A stretch of DNA of 64,000 bases, taken from Microbacterium capsulatum (lineage in GTDB: Bacteria > Actinomycetota > Actinomycetes > Actinomycetales > Microbacteriaceae). Shown in pieces: positions 1-8,868 of the stretch. The position numbers and the translations under genes were made by a program. The stretch covers positions 62,001 through 126,000 of the forward strand of contig NZ_JAVFCB010000006.1 of the NCBI RefSeq assembly GCF_030865425.1, written 5' to 3'. The notes beneath the pieces are model-generated. The model searched no databases and was not told the origin of the DNA. It saw nothing but the letters and a program-made list of their open reading frames with translations. The first letter of the stretch is position 1. Every line of letters starts with the position of its first letter.

Positions 1-50
1 CCGGCTGCGACGGTCGCGCCGATCAGCTTCTTGGTGAGGGAGATGGTCAC
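1..50 (-). CDS. Start of probable BMP-family (BmpA/PnrA-like) substrate-binding lipoprotein, cut by window edge
   Basis: Only the first 16 codons are present. A GTG at 48-50 on the minus strand follows a strong GGAGG ribosome-binding site (60-56) with 5-nt spacing. The translated start, MTISLTKKLIGATVAA, is a positively charged n-region running into a hydrophobic stretch, as in a lipoprotein signal peptide. In Microbacteriaceae the gene in this place beside manC and sdh is often a BmpA-type nucleoside-binding lipoprotein, so the family call is from gene neighbourhood, not from homology seen here. Confidence 0.5.
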   Translation of the reverse strand, partial: MTISLTKKLIGATVAA

Positions 51-287
51 TCGGGCCTCCAGAACACGAGACCCGCGGCCATCGCGGGTCAATTGGAAAG
101 TTACCTACTGTGACGCGGATCGGGCACCCTCGTCCCTGAGGCACTGGCCAATGGTTACAAACCTGAGATCATCTGCGCTCGGTCGTGCTCATATGAGCAG
201 AAGGGGGTTCTCGTCCCCCGCTTCAGAGCGTCCGTCCGCCCGTCCCCGCACCGGTCGAGCCGCTCGCGGACGCCGCGGCGGATCCGC
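51..287. promoter_or_regulatory. Intergenic control region with two inverted repeats
   Basis: This 237-nt gap lies between the manC stop and the leftward partial gene, both on the minus strand. It holds a perfect 8-bp inverted repeat (70-77 and 83-90) in the probable leader of the left gene, and a perfect 14-bp palindrome TGCTCATATGAGCA at 186-199. The second looks like an operator. No clear -35/-10 pair was found and no gene was seen. Confidence 0.35.
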
Positions 288-1403
288 TCACAGCACGTCG
301 CCGCGGCCGGTGAGCTTGAGCGATTCGACGACGCCCTTGACCCGCTGCGCGTGCTCGATCGTCGTCACGAGCAGCGCGTCCGGGGTGTCCACCACGACGA
401 TGTCCTTCACGCCGACGAGGCTGATCACCCGCGACGTCTGACTGACCAGGATCCCGGTCGCCGCGTCGGAGAGCACCCGCGCCGACGGCCCGAGCACGGC
501 CAGGTCGTTCTTGCGCCCGTTCAGGATCAGCTTGGTGAGCGAGGCGAAGTCGCCCACGTCGTCCCAGTCGAAGTGCCCCGGCACGACGGCCAGGCGCCCG
601 CGCTCGGCGGCCGGCTCGGCGATCGCGTAGTCGATCGCGATCTTCGGCAGTCCCGGCCAGATCCGGTCGACGACCGGTCCGCGCCGGTCGCGGTCGTCCC
701 ACGCCTCGGCGAGCTCGATCAGCCCCGCGTGCAGCGCCGGCTGGTGCAGCGCGAGCTCGGCCAGCAGCACGTCGGCCCGGGCGATGAACATGCCGGCGTT
801 CCACAGATAGGTGCGGTCGGCGATGTAGGACTTCGCGGTCGCGAGGTCGGGCTTCTCCACGAAGCGCTCGACGAGGGCGGCCTCGCGCGCGCCCTCGACG
901 ACGAGTTCGCCGCCCTGCTTGATGTAGCCGAAGCCGACCGCGGGCTCGGTGGGGGTGATCCCGATCGTGACGATGTACCCCTGCCGGGCGACCTCGACGG
1001 CGTCGCGCACGGCGAACTCGAACACCCGGGTGCCGCGGATGACATGGTCTGCGCTGAAGGATCCGATGATGACGTCCGGGTCGCGGCGGTGCAGGATCGC
1101 GGCGGCGAGCCCGATCGCGGCGGCCGACTCGCGCGGCTCGGACTCCAGGATCACGTTCTTGTCGGCGATGCCGGGCAGCTGCTGCTCGACCGCGGCGCGG
1201 TGCGCGCGACCGGTGACGACGGCGATCCGGTCGGGCCCGGTCAGCGGCGCCAGACGATCCCAGGTGTCGCGGAGCAGGGACTGCCCCGACCCGGTCAGGT
1301 CGTGCAGGAACTTCGGCGCGTCGGCCCGGGACAGGGGCCAGAGCCGCGACCCGATGCCCCCCGCGGGGATGACGGCGTAGAAGTCCTTGATGGGCGCGCG
1401 CAT
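288..1403 (-). CDS. manC: Mannose-1-phosphate guanylyltransferase
   Basis: Makes GDP-mannose from mannose-1-phosphate and GTP in the cytosol, for mannosylated glycans and lipids. The 371-residue protein opens with the nucleotidyltransferase signature around residues 12-32 (VIPAGGIGSRLWPLSR, then APKFL). Middle motifs include SADHVI and FVEKPD, and ATAKSYIADRTYLWNAGMF carries the sugar-binding Lys/Asn region. It ends near the catalytic domain and lacks the C-terminal cupin isomerase of bifunctional ManC proteins. It sits next to sdhCDAB as in other Microbacteriaceae. A 44-bp gap separates it from the upstream aldo/keto reductase gene on the same strand, so co-transcription is possible. Confidence 0.9.
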   Translation of the reverse strand: MRAPIKDFYAVIPAGGIGSRLWPLSRADAPKFLHDLTGSGQSLLRDTWDRLAPLTGPDRIAVVTGRAHRAAVEQQLPGIADKNVILESEPRESAAAIGLAAAILHRRDPDVIIGSFSADHVIRGTRVFEFAVRDAVEVARQGYIVTIGITPTEPAVGFGYIKQGGELVVEGAREAALVERFVEKPDLATAKSYIADRTYLWNAGMFIARADVLLAELALHQPALHAGLIELAEAWDDRDRRGPVVDRIWPGLPKIAIDYAIAEPAAERGRLAVVPGHFDWDDVGDFASLTKLILNGRKNDLAVLGPSARVLSDAATGILVSQTSRVISLVGVKDIVVVDTPDALLVTTIEHAQRVKGVVESLKLTGRGDVL

Positions 1404-1448
1404 GGCCCCCAGGCTATCGGTGCCGCCCGACGGGGTGCGGTGATGTGC

Positions 1449-2264
1449 TCAGAGCATCTCCAGCGGCACCGGATGGGCGGGCGCCGGGAAGCGCCGGTCG
1501 ATCACGGCGAGCACGTCCTCGGGCAGGGTCGTGCCGAGCGCCGCCGCGTTCTCCCGCGCGTGGGCGACCGTCGCCGCCTTCGGGATGGCGAGCACGTCTC
1601 CCGCGCGGACCGCCCAGGCGAGCACGAGCTGCGCGACCGTGAGGCCGAGCGTCGCGGCGAGCTCGGCGAGCACGGGATCGCGGAGCACCCGGGCCTGCTC
1701 GAGCGGCGAGTACGCCATCGCCGGAATACCCTGCTCGCGCAGCAGCGGCAGCAGGTCCGCCTCGGGTCCGCGCCGCGTCGGGTTGTACAGGATCTGATCG
1801 GTCGCAGCGCCGTCCGGGAGCTCGGCGAGATCGTCCGGGTCGAGGTTGCTCACACCCCAGGCCAGGATCGCGCCCTCGTCGCACAGCCGCTCGAACGCCT
1901 CGACCGTCTCCTCGAACGGCACGGGCCCGCGCCAGTGCAGCAGATAGAGATCGAGCCGGTCGGTGCCGAGACGGGTGAGGCTGCCGTGCACGGCGCGGCG
2001 CACGCCGGCCGCGTCGGCGTTGTTGGGGAGCACCTTGCTCACCAGGAACACGTCGTCGCGGCGGCCCCGGATCGCCTCCCCGACGAGCTCCTCGGAGCGC
2101 CCGGATCCGTACATCTCGGCGGTGTCCACGACGCGCAGGCCGGCGTCGAGACCGGCGCGGATCGCGGCGATCTCCTCGTCGCGGCGGGAGGGGTCGTCGC
2201 CGATGAACCAGGTGCCGATGCCGATCTCCGGAACCACCGGACCGTGCGGAAAACGGATGCTCAT
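1449..2264 (-). CDS. Aldo/keto reductase
   Basis: NAD(P)H-dependent oxidoreductase of the AKR family, about 271 residues, a TIM barrel acting on small carbonyl compounds. The catalytic tetrad is visible: Asp and Tyr in VVDTAEMYG, Lys in FLVSKV and His in LYLLHW. The C-terminal half has the usual cofactor region (LAIPKAATVAHARENAAAL). I chose the ATG at 2262-2264 (MSIRFPHG). The longer reading frame to 2303 adds 13 Arg-rich residues unlike AKR N-termini. The physiological substrate cannot be told from sequence. Confidence 0.85.
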   Translation of the reverse strand: MSIRFPHGPVVPEIGIGTWFIGDDPSRRDEEIAAIRAGLDAGLRVVDTAEMYGSGRSEELVGEAIRGRRDDVFLVSKVLPNNADAAGVRRAVHGSLTRLGTDRLDLYLLHWRGPVPFEETVEAFERLCDEGAILAWGVSNLDPDDLAELPDGAATDQILYNPTRRGPEADLLPLLREQGIPAMAYSPLEQARVLRDPVLAELAATLGLTVAQLVLAWAVRAGDVLAIPKAATVAHARENAAALGTTLPEDVLAVIDRRFPAPAHPVPLEML

Positions 2265-2433
2265 GCACTCACCGTACGGCCGCCTGCGATCGCTTCCGTG
2301 CATGGATCCGATCGGAGACCTGCATCGCGCTAAGGGTCACCTACGTCGATCTCAGCGTTCTGACAGGAATAGGATGTGGGAGATCGGACGCCTGCGCGCC
2401 GCGATCCTTCGCTATCGATCAGGGAGGACGACC

Positions 2434-2868
2434 GTGTCCGCAAGCACTCGCTTGACACCGTCGATTTCGGAAACCACGTCCAAGACGCCGCGCGGCACCC
2501 TCTACCGGGGCCGCGAAGGCATGTGGTCCTGGGTTCTGCATCGCATCACTGGAATCGCCATCTTCTTCTTCCTCCTGGTGCACGTGCTCGACACGTCGCT
2601 CATCCGGGTCTCGCCGGAGGCGTACAACGCGGTCCTCGGCACCTACAAGAACCCGATCATGGGTCTTGGTGAGACGGTGCTGGTGGCCGCGATCGTGTTC
2701 CACGCGATGAACGGACTGCGGATCATCCTGGTGGACGTGTGGTCCAAGGGCGCCCGCTACCAGCGGCAGATGTTCTGGGGCGTCATCGGCGTCTGGGCGG
2801 TGCTGATGCTCGGCTTCGCGCCCCGCCACCTGATGAACGTCTTCTCCGCGGTGGGAGGTGGCCACTGA
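2434..2868 (+). CDS. sdhC: Succinate dehydrogenase cytochrome b556 subunit
   Basis: First gene of sdhCDAB; membrane anchor of complex II, passing electrons from SdhB to quinone and holding heme b. The GTG at 2434 follows AGGGAGG at 2421-2427, which decides the start and gives 144 residues. Three hydrophobic segments are clear. The family signature lies in RGREGMWSWVLHRITG (quinone-site Ser/Arg region) and a likely heme-ligand His in FHAMNGLR. The stop overlaps the sdhD start by one base (TGATG), so translational coupling is likely. Confidence 0.93.
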   Translation: MSASTRLTPSISETTSKTPRGTLYRGREGMWSWVLHRITGIAIFFFLLVHVLDTSLIRVSPEAYNAVLGTYKNPIMGLGETVLVAAIVFHAMNGLRIILVDVWSKGARYQRQMFWGVIGVWAVLMLGFAPRHLMNVFSAVGGGH

Positions 2869-3308
2869 TGACCACGCAGGCTCATCTCGCCGCCCCGCGG
2901 CGCAACAAGGGCGTCAACTGGGAGAAGTGGGGCTGGATCTACATGCGCATCTCGGGCGTCGTGCTCGTGGTGCTCATCTTCGGCCACCTGTTCGTGAACC
3001 TGATGCTCGGCGAGGGCATCCACGCGCTGGACTTCGCGTTCGTCGCCGGCAAGTACGCCACCCCGTTCTGGCAGTGGTGGGACGTGCTGATGCTGTGGCT
3101 GGCGCTCATCCACGGCGCCAACGGCATGCGCACGGTCGTGAACGACTACGTCGGGCACACCGGCGTCCGCAAGGCCCTGCTCGTCGTGCTCGGTCTCGCA
3201 GCCGCGCTGCTGATCCTGCTCGGCACGCTGGTCGTGTTCACCTTCGACCCGTGCAACGGCGTGTTCCAGGACGGCGCGATGTGGGCGACCTGCCACCCCG
3301 GCAAGTGA
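2868..3308 (+). CDS. sdhD: Succinate dehydrogenase hydrophobic membrane anchor subunit
   Basis: Second anchor of complex II, 146 residues with three transmembrane helices. The helix with IFGHLFVNLML and the one with LIHGANGMRTVVNDY carry the conserved His and Arg expected near heme and quinone. It begins within the sdhC stop codon. A 69-nt gap follows before sdhA, with nothing recognisable in it. The C-terminus (DPCNGVFQDGAMWATCHPGK) has two Cys whose role is unknown. Confidence 0.9.
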   Translation: MTTQAHLAAPRRNKGVNWEKWGWIYMRISGVVLVVLIFGHLFVNLMLGEGIHALDFAFVAGKYATPFWQWWDVLMLWLALIHGANGMRTVVNDYVGHTGVRKALLVVLGLAAALLILLGTLVVFTFDPCNGVFQDGAMWATCHPGK

Positions 3309-3377
3309 TCCCCCGGACAGCGCGAAGCTACGCAGCCACCAGCGACAGCGGCGAAATACACAGATAGGCATATCCCA

Positions 3378-5204
3378 GTGACCACTGAGACCCAGGATTC
3401 CGTCGTCAAGAACGGCGTGCACCACCATCAGTTCGACATCGTCATCGTCGGCGCCGGAGGCGCGGGCATGCGCGCCGCGATCGAGGCCGGCCCCGGCGCG
3501 AAGACCGCGGTGATCTCGAAGCTCTACCCCACCCGCTCGCACACGGGCGCGGCGCAGGGCGGCATGGCCGCGGCGCTCGCGAACGTCGAGGAGGACAGCT
3601 GGGAGTGGCACACCTTCGACACCGTCAAGGGCGGCGACTACCTCGTCGACCAGGATGCGGCGGAGATCCTCGCGAAGGAGGCCATCGACGCGGTCATCGA
3701 CCTCGAGAACATGGGCCTGCCGTTCAACCGCACCCCCGAGGGCAAGATCGACCAGCGCCGCTTCGGCGGGCACACGGCCGAGCACGGCAAGACCCCCGTC
3801 CGCCGCGCCTGCTACGCGGCCGACCGCACCGGCCACATGATCCTGCAGACGCTGTTCCAGAACTGCGTCAAGCTCGGCATCAACTTCTTCAACGAGTTCT
3901 ACGTGCTCGACCTGATCACGGTGAAGGACGAGGCGGGAAAGACCGGCATCGCCGGCGTCGTCGCCTACGACCTCTCCACGGGCGAGCTGCACGTCTTCCA
4001 CGCCAAGGCCGTGATCTTCGCGACCGGCGGTTTCGGCAAGATCTTCAAGACCACCTCGAACGCGCACACCCTCACCGGCGACGGCGTGGGCATCGTGTGG
4101 CGCAAGGGTCTGCCGCTCGAGGACCTCGAGTTCTTCCAGTTCCACCCCACCGGTCTCGCCGGGCTCGGGATCCTGCTCACCGAGGGCGCCCGCGGCGAGG
4201 GAGCGATCCTGCGCAACGCCTCCGGCGAGCGGTTCATGGAGCGCTACGCCCCGACCATCAAGGACCTCGCGCCGCGCGACATCGTCGCCCGTTGCATGGT
4301 GCAGGAGGTCGCGGAGGGCCGCGGCGCCGGCCCGCACAAGGACTACGTGCTGCTGGACTGCACGCACCTCGGCGCCGAGGTCCTGGAGACCAAGCTCCCC
4401 GACATCACCGAGTTCGCGCGCACCTACCTCGGCGTCGACCCGGTCGTCGAGCCGGTGCCGGTCATGCCGACCGCGCACTACGCGATGGGCGGCATCCCGA
4501 CGAACAACAACGGCGAGGTCCTCGCCGACAACGACACGATCGTGCCCGGCCTGTACGCCGCCGGCGAGTGCGCGTGCGTCTCGGTGCACGGCGCGAACCG
4601 CCTCGGCACGAACTCGCTGCTGGACATCAACGTGTTCGGCAAGCGGTCGGGTCGCAACGCCGTCGAGTACGTCAAGACCGCCGAGTTCCTGCCCCTCCCC
4701 GAGGCGCCGGAGACCGCGGTCAAGGAGATGCTCGAGGGCCTGCGCAACAACGCCGGCACCGAGCGGATCGCCGTGCTGCGCAAGAAGCTGCAGGACGAGA
4801 TGGACAAGGGCGCCCAGGTGTTCCGCACGCACGACTCGCTGCAGCACGTGCTGGGCGTCATCGCCGAGCTGCGCGAGCGGTACAAGAACGTGCACGTCGA
4901 CGACAAGGGCAACCGGTTCAACACCGACCTGCTCGAGGCCGTCGAGCTCGGGTTCCTCCTCGACATCGCCGAGGTCGTGGTCTACGCCGCGCAGAACCGC
5001 GAGGAGAGCCGCGGCGGCCACATGCGCGACGACTTCCCGAAGCGCGACGACGAGAAGTACATGAAGCACACGATGGCCTACCTGACCGGCGACCCGCACT
5101 CGTCGACGCCGAGCGACCACATCCGGCTGGACTGGAAGCCGGTCGTGTTCACGAAGAACGAGCAGGGCGAGTTGAACTACCCGCCGATGGAGAGGAAGTA
5201 CTGA
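3378..5204 (+). CDS. sdhA: Succinate dehydrogenase flavoprotein subunit
   Basis: Catalytic subunit of complex II and the TCA cycle, oxidising succinate to fumarate with covalent FAD; 608 residues, full length. The N-terminal Rossmann motif [14 protein letters not shown] binds [17 protein letters not shown] carries the His that covalently binds FAD. FHPTG and the Arg-rich [10 protein letters not shown] and [10 protein letters not shown] segments form the active site, and [13 protein letters not shown] is the late signature. The start is GTG with only a weak ribosome-binding site. Its stop overlaps the sdhB ATG by one base. Confidence 0.96.
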   Translation: MTTETQDSVVKNGVHHHQFDIVIVGAGGAGMRAAIEAGPGAKTAVISKLYPTRSHTGAAQGGMAAALANVEEDSWEWHTFDTVKGGDYLVDQDAAEILAKEAIDAVIDLENMGLPFNRTPEGKIDQRRFGGHTAEHGKTPVRRACYAADRTGHMILQTLFQNCVKLGINFFNEFYVLDLITVKDEAGKTGIAGVVAYDLSTGELHVFHAKAVIFATGGFGKIFKTTSNAHTLTGDGVGIVWRKGLPLEDLEFFQFHPTGLAGLGILLTEGARGEGAILRNASGERFMERYAPTIKDLAPRDIVARCMVQEVAEGRGAGPHKDYVLLDCTHLGAEVLETKLPDITEFARTYLGVDPVVEPVPVMPTAHYAMGGIPTNNNGEVLADNDTIVPGLYAAGECACVSVHGANRLGTNSLLDINVFGKRSGRNAVEYVKTAEFLPLPEAPETAVKEMLEGLRNNAGTERIAVLRKKLQDEMDKGAQVFRTHDSLQHVLGVIAELRERYKNVHVDDKGNRFNTDLLEAVELGFLLDIAEVVVYAAQNREESRGGHMRDDFPKRDDEKYMKHTMAYLTGDPHSSTPSDHIRLDWKPVVFTKNEQGELNYPPMERKY

Positions 5205-5983
5205 TGTCCACCGCTCTTGTCGATCCGGACGCCGTCGCCGACCTGCAGGCCGCCGATGACAACGGCGTGCAGTCGTTCCTGGTGACGTTCAACATCCGCC
5301 GCTTCGACCCCGAGGTCGACAGCGAGCCGCGATGGGTGGACTACGACGTGGAGCTGTACTCCACGGACCGCGTGCTCGACGCGCTGCACAAGATCAAGTG
5401 GGAGGTGGACGGATCCCTCACGTTCCGCCGCTCCTGCGCGCACGGCATCTGCGGATCCGACGCGATGCGCATCAACGGTCGCAACCGCCTCGCCTGCAAG
5501 ACGCTGATCAAGGACCTGGACATCTCCAAGCCGATCTACGTCGAGGCGATCAAGGGCCTGCCGCTGGAGAAGGACCTCGTCGTCGACATGGAGCCGTTCT
5601 TCGCCGCGTACCGCGAGGTGAAGCCGTTCCTGCTCGCGACCAGCGAGCCGGCGAAGGGCAAGGAGCGCGTGCAGTCGATCGCCGACCGTGCGATCTTCGA
5701 CGACACCACCAAGTGCATCCTGTGCGCCGCGTGCACCTCGTCCTGCCCCGTGTTCTGGACCGACGGGCAGTACTTCGGACCTGCCGCGATCGTGAACGCG
5801 CACCGCTTCATCTTCGACTCCCGCGACGACGGCGCCGATGTGCGTCTGGACATCCTCAACGACAAGGAGGGCGTGTGGCGCTGCCGCACGACCTTCAACT
5901 GCACCGAGGCGTGCCCGCGCGGCATCGAGGTCACCAAGGCGATCGCCGAGGTCAAGCAGGCGGTCCTGCGCGGCCGTCCCTGA
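5204..5983 (+). CDS. sdhB: Succinate dehydrogenase iron-sulfur subunit
   Basis: Electron-transfer subunit of complex II, 259 residues with three FeS clusters. The 2Fe-2S motif is SCAHGICGSD...RLAC, with Asp as one ligand position, as in E. coli SdhB. The 4Fe-4S motif is CILCAACTSSCP, and the remaining Cys are in CRTTFNCTEACPRGIEV. The N-terminal 20 residues before the ferredoxin fold are a loose extension. Last gene of the operon, closed by the hairpin at 6003-6034. Confidence 0.95.
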   Translation: MSTALVDPDAVADLQAADDNGVQSFLVTFNIRRFDPEVDSEPRWVDYDVELYSTDRVLDALHKIKWEVDGSLTFRRSCAHGICGSDAMRINGRNRLACKTLIKDLDISKPIYVEAIKGLPLEKDLVVDMEPFFAAYREVKPFLLATSEPAKGKERVQSIADRAIFDDTTKCILCAACTSSCPVFWTDGQYFGPAAIVNAHRFIFDSRDDGADVRLDILNDKEGVWRCRTTFNCTEACPRGIEVTKAIAEVKQAVLRGRP

Positions 5984-6002
5984 TCGGATCCGCCCATCTG
6001 TC

Positions 6003-6034
6003 GAGAGGCGCCACCCCCCGGGGTGGCGCCTCTC
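6003..6034 (+). terminator. Hairpin terminator of sdhCDAB
   Basis: Perfect 15-bp inverted repeat (6003-6017 with 6020-6034) starting 19 nt after the sdhB stop. The stem is GC-rich with no T-run, as is usual for actinobacterial terminators. Confidence 0.75.
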
Positions 6035-6077
6035 CGCGTCTGCCGGCGGATCCCGCCCACTCGCTAGGGTGAGGTCC

Positions 6078-7261
6078 GTGGGGGATTCCGGATCCGAGCT
6101 GCGGGAGCGCTTCGAGGCGCCCCTCGAGCGGGCCGCCGCCCTCACCCGCCGCACGATGCAGGCGTTCCCGATCCGGGTGTGGCGACGCTTCCTGCGCCGC
6201 AACGGCTTCCTGCTCTCCGCCGGGATGAGCTATCAGGGCCTGTTCGCCGTGTTCGGCCTGCTGTACACCGGCTTCGCCTCGGTCGGGCTCTGGCTCGGCG
6301 GCAGCGAGCGGGCGATCCGGCTGGTCACCCGGATCGCGCCAATTACATCCCCGGCATCGTCGGCGAGAACGGCCTGGTGAAGCCCGACGATGTGCAGACG
6401 CTCGCGGCCTCCTCGACCGGAGTGCTCGGCGTCACCGGGATCATCGCCGCCGGGGTGGTCGCATGGACCGGGATCACCGCCGTCACGTTCACCCGCCGCG
6501 CCGTGCGCGACATCTTCGGGCTGCCGTACGACACCCGCAGCTTCGTGCTCCTCAAGATCGCGGACGGGCTCGCCGGGCTCGCGTTCGGGCTCGTGCTGCT
6601 GATCGGATCCGTGCTCGGCTTCGTCGGCGTCTGGGCGCTGCGGCAGGTGTTCGACCTGCTCGGCTGGACCGTCGGCGCGACCGTGTTCGACACGCTCACC
6701 AGGATCGGGTCGATCCTGGTGATGCTCGTGATCGACTCCGCCGCGATGGCGCTGCTCGTGCGGTTCCTCACAGGGACGCGGCTGGCGTGGCGCACGATCC
6801 TGCCCGGCTCGGTGCTCGGCGGGGCGGCGGTCGTCGTGCTCCAGCTGGGCGCCGGCCTGCTGCTGGCGCACACGCCCGGCAACCCCCTGCTCGCCACGTT
6901 CGCGGTGGTCGTCGCGATGCTGCTGTGGTGCCGCTGGGTGGCGGTCGTCGTCCTCGTCGCGGCGGCCTGGATCGCGCTCACCGCGGAGGACGGCGACGAG
7001 CCGCTGCAGGAGGAGGACGCGGACGCCGCGCGCCGGGCCGAGCTCGCCGCGCTCGCGCTCGCCGCACAGGTGCGGCTGCGCCGCGCGCAGGCCGAGCACG
7101 ACGCCGCGCCGTGGTGGCGGCGACGGGCGACCTCCCGCGCCCTGCGCGAGGCGAGGCAGGAGTGGGGCGACGCGCTCGCGGACGAGCAGGAGTCGGCTCT
7201 GCAGAGCGCGGATCCGTTCGGGCTCCGGCGCGCGCGGGGCGATGTCCCCGGCCCTCGTTAG
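6078..7261 (+). pseudogene. YihY/BrkB-family inner membrane protein, interrupted by a frameshift
   Basis: YihY proteins are multi-helix membrane proteins of unclear function. The first frame starts at GTG 6078 and gives the N-terminal signature (RVWRRFLRRNGFLLSAGMSYQGLFAVFGLLYTGFA), then stops at 6380. The rest (NYIPGIVGENGLV... onward) is in another frame from about 6341 to 7261. The break lies at about 6333-6341. Adding one base there would join RIA to NYIPGIV and restore a protein of about 394 residues with a charged C-terminal tail. Five or six helices can be seen. It is either a real disruption or a one-base sequencing error. Confidence 0.8.
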
Positions 7262-7271
7262 GCTGGATCCC

Positions 7272-8165
7272 ATGCCCCATCTGCGTATCGCCACGGTCAA
7301 CGTCAACGGGATCCGCGCCGCGGTCCGCAACGGGATGCACGCCTGGCTGGACGACGCGGGCGTCGACGTGCTCACGCTGCAGGAGGTGCGCGCGCAGGAC
7401 GAGCACATCGAGGCCTCGTTCCCCGGCTGGTCGATCCTGCACGACGAGGCGACCGCGAAGGGCCGTGCCGGCGTCGCCGTGCTGAGCCGCGTGCCCGCGC
7501 TCGCCTCGCGCACCGAGCTCGGCCCCGAGGACTTCGACTCGAAGGGGCGCTGGCTCGAGGCGGACTTCCTGCTCGGCGACACCCCGCTCACCGTGGTGAG
7601 CGCGTACGTGCACAGCGGCGAGGCGGACACTCCGAAGCAGGAGGAGAAGTGGAAGTTCCTCGACGCGATGACGGCGCGCATGCAGGAGCTTTCCGCCGAC
7701 GGCGCCCTTGCGCTCGTCACCGGCGATCTCAACGTCGGGCATCGCCCCCTCGACATCCTGAACTGGAAGGGCAACGTCAAGAAGTCTGGTTACCTGGCGC
7801 GTGAGCGCGCCTACTTCGACCGCTTCCTCGGCGCCGCCGGTGAGCCCGCAGTCGGCCAGGAGGGCATCGGCCGGGGCATGGTCGGGCAGCTCAGCGACAC
7901 GCGGGCGTACGCCGCGGAAGGCGGCGGCACGGGCCTCGGCTGGGTCGACGTCGGACGGGTGGCGGCCGGCGAGGTTCCCGGTCCGTACACCTGGTGGACG
8001 ATGCGCGGCCAGGCGTTCGACAACGACGCCGGCTGGCGGATCGACTACCACCTCGCCACCGCTCCCCTCGCGGAGCGCGCGACCGGCTACCACGTCGCCC
8101 GCGCCGCGACCTACGCCGAGCGCTGGAGCGACCACACCCCGGTGGTCGTCGACTACACGTACTGA
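7272..8165 (+). CDS. xthA: Exodeoxyribonuclease III (AP endonuclease family)
   Basis: Mg-dependent AP endonuclease and 3'-repair exonuclease of base excision repair; 297 residues. Motifs in order: TVNVNGIRAA (metal Asn), DVLTLQEVRA (metal Glu), GRWLEAD, VSAYVHSG (catalytic Tyr), LVTGDLNVGH (Asp/Asn pair), GWRIDYHLAT and the terminal WSDHTPVVVDY with the catalytic Asp-His. I took the ATG at 7272 rather than an upstream in-frame ATG at 7242 because the family begins directly with this beta strand and the upstream ATG lies inside the YihY reading frame. Confidence 0.92.
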   Translation: MPHLRIATVNVNGIRAAVRNGMHAWLDDAGVDVLTLQEVRAQDEHIEASFPGWSILHDEATAKGRAGVAVLSRVPALASRTELGPEDFDSKGRWLEADFLLGDTPLTVVSAYVHSGEADTPKQEEKWKFLDAMTARMQELSADGALALVTGDLNVGHRPLDILNWKGNVKKSGYLARERAYFDRFLGAAGEPAVGQEGIGRGMVGQLSDTRAYAAEGGGTGLGWVDVGRVAAGEVPGPYTWWTMRGQAFDNDAGWRIDYHLATAPLAERATGYHVARAATYAERWSDHTPVVVDYTY

Positions 8166-8181
8166 CCCGCGGCAACACTGC

Positions 8182-8868
8182 TCAGTCCCGGCGCTCCTCA
8201 CGGTACGGTTTCGCTGTCTCCGGTGCGTCCTTCCCCTGGGGGAACTCGCAGGTGAACTCGCCTCGATAGCCGAACAGCAGCCCGAACACACAGTTGCGGA
8301 CTTCGAGATCGATCACGAAGAGCTCTCGTTCATCGTCGAAGTATTCGGTGAGGTACGCGCGCCCGCTCAACAGCGAGGGGACTCGAAACGCGATCGGTCC
8401 CTCGTAGAAGCGCTGCGCCCCGGAGACCAGCTGGAGGGCGCCGTCGTCGCTGACGGACAGATCCAGTTCCACCGCGAGATGCTGATGCGTGCCGAGATAG
8501 TCGACGATCCGCCCGCGCGCCTCACTGTAAATCATCGTGGCATCGAAGCGACGCCGCCGTCCCTGCCGCACGTGCATGGTGCGGGCGAACGTGACCGTCT
8601 CGCGACCGAAGCTGTCGAGGTACGGATGGTTGTCGATCCGGAACGGGATCCCGCGGCCCTTCTCCGGGAACATGATGTTGCGTACGGAGCCGAGTGCGAG
8701 GAACGGGACGGTCCACCACGGTCCGCGCCGCACCTGGGTCATCACCCCGTGGCCGATGCAGCCGTACCCGGCCGACACGCCGACGCCGAACCGCCGCTGC
8801 AGCTGCGGATGGAGCCGGACGAACTCCTCCCCCAGTGCGCGCCTGAAGACTCCCTCGGTTCGGGTCAC
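8182..8868 (-). CDS. DUF4166 domain-containing protein
   Basis: A 228-residue soluble protein of the DUF4166 family, function unknown. The family is recognised from FRRALGEEFVRLHPQLQRRFG near the N-terminus, GRGIPFRIDNHPYLDSFGRETVTFARTMH in the middle, and SGAQRFYEGPIAFRVPSLLSGRAYLTEYFDDERELFVIDLEVRNCVFGLLFGYRGEF at the end. No catalytic motif or signal peptide is visible. The GTG start overlaps the stop of the upstream SRPBCC gene by four bases (GTGA), so the two are probably made together. It converges on xthA with a 16-nt gap. Confidence 0.8.
   Translation of the reverse strand: MTRTEGVFRRALGEEFVRLHPQLQRRFGVGVSAGYGCIGHGVMTQVRRGPWWTVPFLALGSVRNIMFPEKGRGIPFRIDNHPYLDSFGRETVTFARTMHVRQGRRRRFDATMIYSEARGRIVDYLGTHQHLAVELDLSVSDDGALQLVSGAQRFYEGPIAFRVPSLLSGRAYLTEYFDDERELFVIDLEVRNCVFGLLFGYRGEFTCEFPQGKDAPETAKPYREERRD

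Noticed and set aside
2265-2303. Longer start of the aldo/keto reductase at 2303
   Set aside because: Adds Arg-rich residues outside the family; the ATG at 2264 fits AKR N-termini.
351-2333. Long plus-strand open frame of 660 codons opposite manC and the aldo/keto reductase gene
   Set aside because: Mirror of two well-supported genes in GC-rich DNA; the protein is Arg/Asp/Gly-rich with no family pattern.
2757-5120. 787-codon minus-strand open frame across sdhD-sdhA
   Set aside because: Antisense shadow of the sdh operon; low-complexity Val/Asp/His-rich product.
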